Shown: in pieces, positions 36,601-43,400 of the stretch
How positions within the stretch are numbered: the stretch's first letter is position 1
Layout of the letters: each line of letters starts with the position of its first letter
NCBI RefSeq assembly: GCF_964199755.1
Contig: NW_027435923.1
Coordinates: 873,001-937,000, forward strand
Source of the DNA: Larus michahellis
Taxonomy: Eukaryota > Chordata > Aves > Charadriiformes > Laridae
DNA length: 64,000 nt
Direction of reading: 5' to 3'
The notes under the pieces: generated by a model
What the model was told of the DNA's origin: nothing
Database searches by the model: none
The model's input: the letters and a program-made list of their open reading frames with translations, nothing else
Program-made: the position numbers and the translations under genes

Positions 36601-37560
36601 ATCCCTTGTCGTCAAAAAAAAAAACCCAGCGCCTCGACCCTCCGGGACATTCCCTTGGTCACCGGGTTCCTCTTCGTCGTCCGCCATTGAGGAAAAGAAA
36701 ACGGCGCCAGCGAGAAGTTGCGGAGAGGCCAGCGCCGACCTCTCCCGCGGCTTCCCCTTCCTCCGAAGCACGACAGGACGCTGCTCGCCGCGGCCGTCCT
36801 CGCCGGAGACACCGGGACACAAAACGACCGTCGCCCGCGCGAGAAGTCACCGGCCCCAAGCGCCTCCTTGCCGCTGCCTCGGCTTAGCCCCTCTCCACGC
36901 GCGTCCTGCGCCCGAAGGGGAAAAAAAAAAAAGCCAACCAAAAGGCGTGGGCTGAGATACCGCCCGAAAACCTCAGCCTGCCCGCGGCCATTCCCGTCTC
37001 CTGCTCCTTTACCCCGGCCTCGCGCCCGCCTGCCCCCCATGGTTTCGGGCTGCCGCTTTGAGGCTCACAGACGCCCCGGAAAACAGACCCAAAGGACACT
37101 TGAACCTTCACCCACCGTACAACGTGGGAGAAAGAATCGCTGCTGCAGGCCACCAGCCATCGCTCGCCTTGCCCGAGTCGCGTCCGGTGCCAAGATCCCG
37201 CTTTACTCGCCACTTCGCGCCTCCAAAATTAAAAAAAAAACCACAAAAACAAGAACACCCCACCGCCAAGCCGTCACACGGTGTCGCGTAGCCACCGGTG
37301 GCACCGTCCCTCCCAGCACCACGCACCCACCCGCCTCCTCACGGGGCCCCGCTTGCCGCGTCCGTCACCCTTTGGTGGCCAGAGCAGATGGGACCCTGCC
37401 GACACCCAAACCCAGGGGCAAAACCGACGCGGCGGAGGCCGGTGAACCCGCCGACCCCTCTCCCGGCCGACCCCCGGCGCCGAAACTGGAGAAAAACCCC
37501 TTCCCTCCTCCGCAGCCGTCGGGGAAGGGCCCCCCGCTCCCTCATGGCGGCGCCCGTCGG
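36601..37560. promoter_or_regulatory. CpG-rich stretch with a possible minus-strand first exon
   Basis: CpG density is high on both sides of a minus-strand ATG at 36687 in good context (CCTCAATGGCGG). It would encode MADDEEEPGDQG before GC-rich sequence and a poly-T tract; a weak donor (CCG|GTGACC) follows the first eight codons. Housekeeping first exons often look like this, but no downstream exon was found and I do not recognise the protein. It may equally be an unstable remnant. Long A and T runs at about 36613, 36922 and 37230 are also present. Confidence 0.25.
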
Positions 37561-37569
37561 TCAACCAAC

Positions 37570-38600
37570 GGGAAAGGCGCCGCGCGTGCGCAGTGCGGCT
37601 GTACGGCACAGGGGGGCGCCATGAGCCGTACGGCTGTACGGAAAAGAGGCCACTCATGCGCAGTACGGCAGTAAGGCACTGGGGGGCGCCATGAGCCGTA
37701 CGGCTGCACGGAAAAGAGGCCGCGCGTGCGCAGTACGGCTGTACGGCACTGGGAGCCGCCATGAGCCGTACGGCTGTACGGAAAAGACGCCGCGCATGCG
37801 CAGTAGGGCTGTACGGAAAAGAGTCCGCGCATGCGCAGTGCGGCTGTACGGCACAGGGGGCGCCATGATCCGTACGGCTGTACGGAAAAGAGGCTGCGCA
37901 TGCGCAGTACGGCTGTACGAAAAAAGAGGCCGCGCATGCGCAGTACGGCTGTACGTAAATGGCGCCGCGCATGCGCAGTACGGCTGTACGGCAGAGGTAG
38001 GCGCCATGAGCCGTACGGCTGTACGGAAAAGAGTTCGCGCATGCGCAGTACGGCTGTACGAAAAAGAGGCCGCGCATGCGCAGTGCGGCTGTACGGCACA
38101 AGGGGGGCGCCATGAGCCGTACGGCTGTACGGAAAAGAGTCCGCGCATGCGCAGTACGGCTGTACGGCACAGGGGGGCGCCATGAGCCGTACGGCTGCAC
38201 AGAAAAGAGGCCGCGCATGCGCAGTACGGCTGTACGGCAGAGGTAGGCGCCATGAGCCGTACGGCTGTACGGAAAAGAGTCCGCGCATGCGCAGTACGGC
38301 TGTACGGGAAAGAGGACGCGCATGCGCAGTACAGCTGTACGGCACAAGGGGGGCGCCATGAGCCGTAGGGAAAAGGCGCCGCGCATGCGCAGTACGGCTG
38401 TACGGCACTGGGGGGCGCCATGAGCCGTACGACTGTACGGAAAAGAGTCCGCGCATGCGCAGTACGGCTGTACGGCACAGGGGGGCGCCATGAGCCGTAC
38501 GGAGAAGACGTCGCGCATGCGCAGTGCGGCTGTACGGCACAGGGGGGCGCCATGAGCCGTACGGAAAAGAGGACGCACATGCGCAGTACGGCTGTCCGGT
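37570..38600. repeat. Tandem array of NRF1-like palindromic sites (about 35/70-bp units)
   Basis: About 18 units carry GCGCATGCGCAGTACGGCTG or close variants, followed by TACGGCACAGGGGGGCGCC or TACGGAAAAGAG, then ATGAGCCGTACGGCTGTACG. About 14 contain the exact palindrome GCGCATGCGC (for example near 37794, 37830, 37897, 37935, 37970, 38040, 38146, 38216 and 38454), and two have GCGCGTGCGC. The vertebrate factor NRF1 binds YGCGCAYGCGCR, so the array is a dense cluster of candidate NRF1 sites. A second palindrome-like motif, CCGTACGGCTGTACGG, alternates with it. Regulatory function is inferred. Confidence 0.85.
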
Positions 38601-38649
38601 AAATTCCCCTCACTTTCCCCCCAATTTGCCTACTTTTCCCCTCAACTCG

Positions 38650-39010
38650 CCCGCTCTACCCCACGAAATGGCGCCCAGCCCCTTAAGATGGCGGCGCACA
38701 CACCCCCCCCCCCCCCCTCCCCGCACGCGCCCGACGCACTGCGCACGCGCCTGACGCACCGCCCCGCTCCCCCGGAGGGGCGGGGCCGGGGAGCGGCGCG
38801 GAGGGGTTCGCGTAACGCGCCCCTGTCCGGAGGCGGAGGGATCCGCGCCGGCGCGCTGAGTCCCTTTAAAGAGGCGGAGGGCGCCGCGCCTGCGCAGTGC
38901 GGCCCGCGGCCGCCGCCGCCGCTTTATTCGGTTTTCTCGGGGCGGGGGATTAAAAGTCGGTTCTGGCGCCGGGAACGCGGTCTCCGTGCGCGCTCGGACG
39001 TGGCTCCGGC
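38650..39010 (+). promoter_or_regulatory. CpG island with YY1- and NRF1-like motifs
   Basis: It contains AAGATGGCGGCG (38683-38694), a YY1-type promoter element, TGCGCACGCGCC (about 38739) and GCGCCTGCGCAGTGCGG (about 38884), both NRF1-like, and dense CpG. A minus-strand AATAAA (38923-38928, TTTATT on the plus strand) could instead serve as a distal poly(A) signal for the NDRG2-like gene. A plus-strand ATG at 38687 is open for about 200 codons of low-complexity sequence and is not called as a gene. Confidence 0.5.
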
Positions 39011-40250
39011 GGGGGTCGAAGGTTGCAGCTTGAGGCCGGGGGGGGGAGGGTGGGGGTCGATCCCTGAGGGGGGTCGGGGGGTCCTGGGGAGTCTCGAGGG
39101 GTCCCAGAGGCTCCTGGGGGGGGTCTCGGGGGGGTATTGGGGGTCCTGGGGGGTATCAGGGGGCTATTGGGGATCTCAGGGGGTCCCAGAGGCGTCTGGG
39201 GGGGGTATTGGGGGGTCCTGGGGGGCATCAGGGGGCTATTGGGGATCTTGGGGGGTCTCAGGGGAGATTTTGCGGGGCCCTGGGGTGCCCTAGGGGGGGT
39301 TGGGGGCTCTAGGGGGATCCTGGGGGGAGATTGGGGGGGTCCCAAGTGATTGGGGTGGGGGGTGGCTGAGGGAGCATTAGGGGGTGCCAGGAGGTTTGGG
39401 GGTATTTTTTGGGGAGGGGGGGGGGTCTCGGGGGTTTGGGCGTCCCGGGATGGTTTTGGGGCATCCCAGGGGGTTTTGGGGGGGGTCCCTGGGGGGCTTC
39501 AGAGGGGCGTTGGATGGATTTTGGGGGGGGGGGTCCCAGGGCGTTTTGGGGAGTTCTGGGGGGTTTTTGGAGGTTCCGGAGTGGCTTGGGGGGGGGGGGT
39601 AGAGGGGGGTCGATTTTGGAAGGTCCCGGGGTGGTTTTGGGGGATCCCAAGGGGATTTTCGGAGGGTCCTGGGTGGGGTTGGGGGGGGGAGGGGCATTGT
39701 GAGGGTTTTGGGGGTCCCTGGGGTGATTTGGGAGGGGGTCTTGGGGAATTCTGGAAGGTTCTGGGGTGGTGTTGAGCCGTTCCGGGGTTTTTGGGGATCC
39801 CTGTGGTGATTTTTGGGGGCTCCCGGGGGGGTTTTGGGGCATCCCAAGGGGATTTGGGGGGGTCCTGGATGGATCTTGGGGGGGGTGGTGGTTCTGGGGA
39901 CTCTCGTCTGCATTCTGGGGGGTTCCTGGGGGATTTGGAGGGTCCTGGGGGATTTGGGGGGGGGGTCCCAGGGTGGTTTTGGGGCATCCCAAGAGATTTG
40001 GGGGGTCCTGGGTGGGGTTGGGGGGGATTCAGGGAGGCCTTGGGTAGATTTGGGGGGGTCCTGGGTGGATTTTTGGGGGTCCTGGGGTGGTTTTGGGGCA
40101 TCCCAGGGTTTTTGGGGGCGGGAGGGGGGGGAGTTGGGGATGGATTTGGGGGGGGGTTCCAAGGGGGTTTGGGGGGGACTTGGGGGGGGGGGACGGGACC
40201 CTGGAGTGGTTTTGGCGCTTCCCGGGTGCGTTTTTTTGGGGGGTTCCCGT
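39010..40250 (+). repeat. G-rich minisatellite
   Basis: Irregular repeats of GGGGTCCTGGGG, GGTTTTGGGGCATCCCA and GGGGGGATTTGGG run for about 1.2 kb with long G runs on the plus strand. Many four-G-tract groups could form G-quadruplexes. Open frames on both strands encode only Gly/Trp- or Pro-rich low complexity. It lies just beyond the 3' end of the recognisable NDRG2 coding sequence. Confidence 0.85.
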
Positions 40251-40296
40251 GGCCTTCCAAATCCAAAGCGGGGCGGGGTCTATGGGGCGGGGGCGC

Positions 40297-40415
40297 CCCC
40301 CCCAGGCTGCCCCGAGAGAGGGTGCGGCTGCGGCCCCGCTCGCCCTCCCCGGAGGCGGAGCTGGAGACGGAGGCGGTGCGGAAGCGGGAGAGGCGCGTCA
40401 TGGCCGCCGCCGCCA
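40297..40415 (-). CDS. NDRG2: NDRG2 exon m (C-terminal, 3' limit uncertain)
   Basis: Acceptor CCTCCCGGCAG. It encodes (M/V)[18 protein letters not shown] then [21 protein letters not shown], matching the Ser/Arg-rich phosphorylated tail of human NDRG2 (MTRLSRSRTASLTSAAS, RSRSRTLSQSS). After 40297 comes an 8-G run (minus strand), and the frame then remains open through low complexity to about 39499. The true stop, or a further exon bearing MEVSC, is not resolved. Confidence 0.85.
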
Positions 40416-43400
40416 CTGCCGGGAGGGCGTGGCGTCAGGGGACACGTCCCCTGCCCCGCAAGCCCCGCCCCTTGGAGCCCCCCCCGCCCCCCGCAGCGCC
40501 CCCCCCCCCAGGGGGGTTAGTGCAGGGGGAAATGCCCTCAGGCCCCGCCCCCGGGGTGTAGGCCACGCCCCCTCCCCGAAGCCACGCCCCCTCCCCGAAG
40601 CCCCGCCCCACGCCAACGCAAGGAAACAGGCCCCGCCCCCTCCAAGCGGCTCCAGTAGGGTTAATGGAAGGGAGGAGGCCACGCCCCCTTGCCGCAAGCC
40701 ATGCCCCCAAGCCCCCAGTGGGGTTAGTGCGGAGCTGCAGGACACGCCCCCTTTATTAGGCCACGCCCCCCCACGGGGTTAGTGCAGGGGAGGCGTCCCC
40801 GAGGCCATGCCCCCTCCCCGAGGCCACGCCCCTCGTGCACCCCGTGACATCACACGTGACCTCACAAAGGGGCGGTGCCGTCACACGTTGGAGGGGGGGA
40901 GGGGGAGGGGGGAGGTGACGTGAGGCGGGGGGGGAGGGTGTGGCCTCACGCGTGACATCACCGCTGACATCATCGCTGACGTCTCTCCCTACCTGGCCCC
41001 ACGCTGCGCTTGCGGTCCAGGACGTGGGGGACTGGGGGGCGGGGTAATTAACCCCCCAGAGCAATTAATTACCCCCCCCGGGTCACTGATTACCCCCACA
41101 CCCCCCCCCCCCCCCGCAGCCATTCATTACCCCCCCAGGGCCATTAATTAACCTGCAGGGGGGCTAATAATGCACCCCACCCCCTCGGGCAGATTTATAC
41201 CCCAGGAAAAGCAGTTAATTACCCCCCCCGGAGCACTAATTAACCCAGGGGTCATTAATTGCTGTCCCCGGGGGTCTTCATTACCCCCCAGGGCAATTAA
41301 TTGCCCCCCCCCTTGGGTGCTAATTTCTCCCCGGGGGGGGGGGGGGATTAATTACCCCCGCGGGGGGGGGGTTAATGAGCTCTCATGAATATTAATGAGC
41401 ACTAATTGTACTCACTGTAGCCCATGCCCTGCACGAAGTACTTGAAGGCCTCTGTCAGCTTGGCCGGCTGGGGGGGGCGGGGGGGGGGTCAAGACCACGC
41501 CCCTTTAGGCCACGCCCCCTTTAAGCCACACCCCAACCCCCCCATAGGTGGCCCCTCCCCTTTAAGCCCCGCTCCCTCCCCTTAGGCTACGCCCCCTCCC
41601 CCTCAAACCACACCCACACCCCCCTTATATGGGGGACGCCCTGAGGCCACGCCCCCTCCCCCCTTAGCCACGCCCCCCCAACCAACCCCTTCTATGGCTT
41701 TGGTGCCCCCTTACGCCACGCCCCCTCCCTTCCAAGCCCTGCCCCTACAGCCCCCCATAGAAGGCCGGTGCCAGGCCACGCCCCCCCTTAGGCCATGCCC
41801 CCTCAGTCTCCCAGACCACGCCCCCTCCCCCTTAAGCCACGCCCCCCCGTTGGCGCTGGTGACCTTTGACCCCTCACCTGGCTGAGCTGGGGCTGCCCCC
41901 CTCCGTCCGCCATCTGTGGGGTGTCAAAGGTCACGGTGTAGGGGGTCAAAGGTCACGGGGTCGGGGGGTCAAAGGTCACCTTGAGGAAGGAGGTCTGGGT
42001 GGGGTCCAGCTTGGCGTTGCACTCCACCTGGGGGGGGGGGGGGGGACGGGCCGTGGCGGGGGTCACGTGACTCCACGAGGGTCACGGGACGGGCCATGTG
42101 ACCCCGGCACGTGACCTCACGGGGGGGCGGGGTCAGGTGACGTCACTCACCACGGCCTCCTCGTGGGGGGAGCCGTCGCCCACCACCAGCAACATGGGGC
42201 AGCTTTGGGGGGGGGTGGAGGGGAGAGGGGGTCAAAGGTCACTGTGGGGGGTCGGAGGCCATCCCGGAGGCACGGGGTCAAAGGTCAGAGGGGCGAGGGG
42301 GGGTCGCTCACCGCAGGCTGCCGGCCCCGCTGCGCGCCAGGCCCAGGTCACAGCGGCTGCGCGGCCCCGGCAGGAGCAGGAGCAGGAGCAGGGAGCCACC
42401 ACCGCCACGGTGAGTGCCCCCAGTACACACCAGTACACACCGGTGCCCCCCCGGTGCCCTCCCAGTATAGCCCAGTGCCCTCCCAGTGCCTCCCAGTACA
42501 GCCCAGTCCCTCCTAGTGCCCCCCAGTACAGCCCAGTCCCTCCCAGTGCCCCACAGCCCCCTCCCAGTGCCTCCCAGTATAGCCCAGTGCCCCACAGCCC
42601 CCTCCCAGTGCCTCCCAGTATATCCCAGTGCCCTCCCAGTGCCCCACAGCCCCCCCCCAGTGCCTCCCAGTATAACCCAGTGCCCTCCCAGTGCCCCACA
42701 GCCCCCTCCCAGTGCCCCCCAGTACAGCCCAGTGCCTCCCAGTGCCCCACAGCCCCCCACCTGTTGTACATGCCCCACAGCAGGGGGGCGTTGGGGGTCG
42801 CCCCCAGCCGGGCCCGGCTGCTCTGCACGGCCGGGGGGGCGGCCGACAGCTCCTCCTGTGGGGCAGACCCACAAGTGAGCCGCAACTGACCCCCCGCCGC
42901 TCCCCGGACCCACAACCGACCCGTAACCCACCCCGAGACCCATAACTGACCCACCCCAGGGCCACGGCTGACTCACCACCGACCCACAAGTGACCCCCCA
43001 GGACCCATAACTGATGCCCCCAGCCCCACAAGTTCCTCCCCCCGGCCCCACAAGTGCCCCCGGCCCCACCTGGGTGAAGAGATGGGCCAGGATCATGTCG
43101 GTGGTGGAGGACGTCAGGCCCGAGAGCTGTGGGGCAGCAAGTGGGGCGCCATGGGACCCACAGCGACCCATAAGGAGCCACGGGACCCATGGAACCTACA
43201 GGGACCCATGGGACCCACAGAGACCCATAGCGACCCATAAGACCCATAGAGACCCACAGTGACCCATAGAGACCCACGGGACCCATTGGGACCCATGGGA
43301 CCCACAGAGACCCGTGGGACCCACAGGGACCCGGCGGGACCCATAGGTGCCCCATAGTCCCATGGACACCCGTAAGTGACCCACAGAACATCTAGAGGTG

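Noticed and set aside
37570..38600. CRISPR-like array of short palindromic repeats
   Set aside because: Units lack constant-length unique spacers, the inter-repeat parts are themselves repeated, and the context is vertebrate.
37274..38613. Open frames of 160-430 codons across the NRF1-like array
   Set aside because: They are products of the short tandem repeat; both strands and several frames are open.
38687..39293. Plus-strand 201-codon frame starting ATGGCGGCG in the CpG island
   Set aside because: The start overlaps a YY1-type promoter motif and the translation soon becomes low complexity; no homology recognised.
39309..40162. Pro-rich and Gly/Trp-rich open frames in the G-rich minisatellite
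   Set aside because: Low-complexity translations of G/C runs open in several frames at once.
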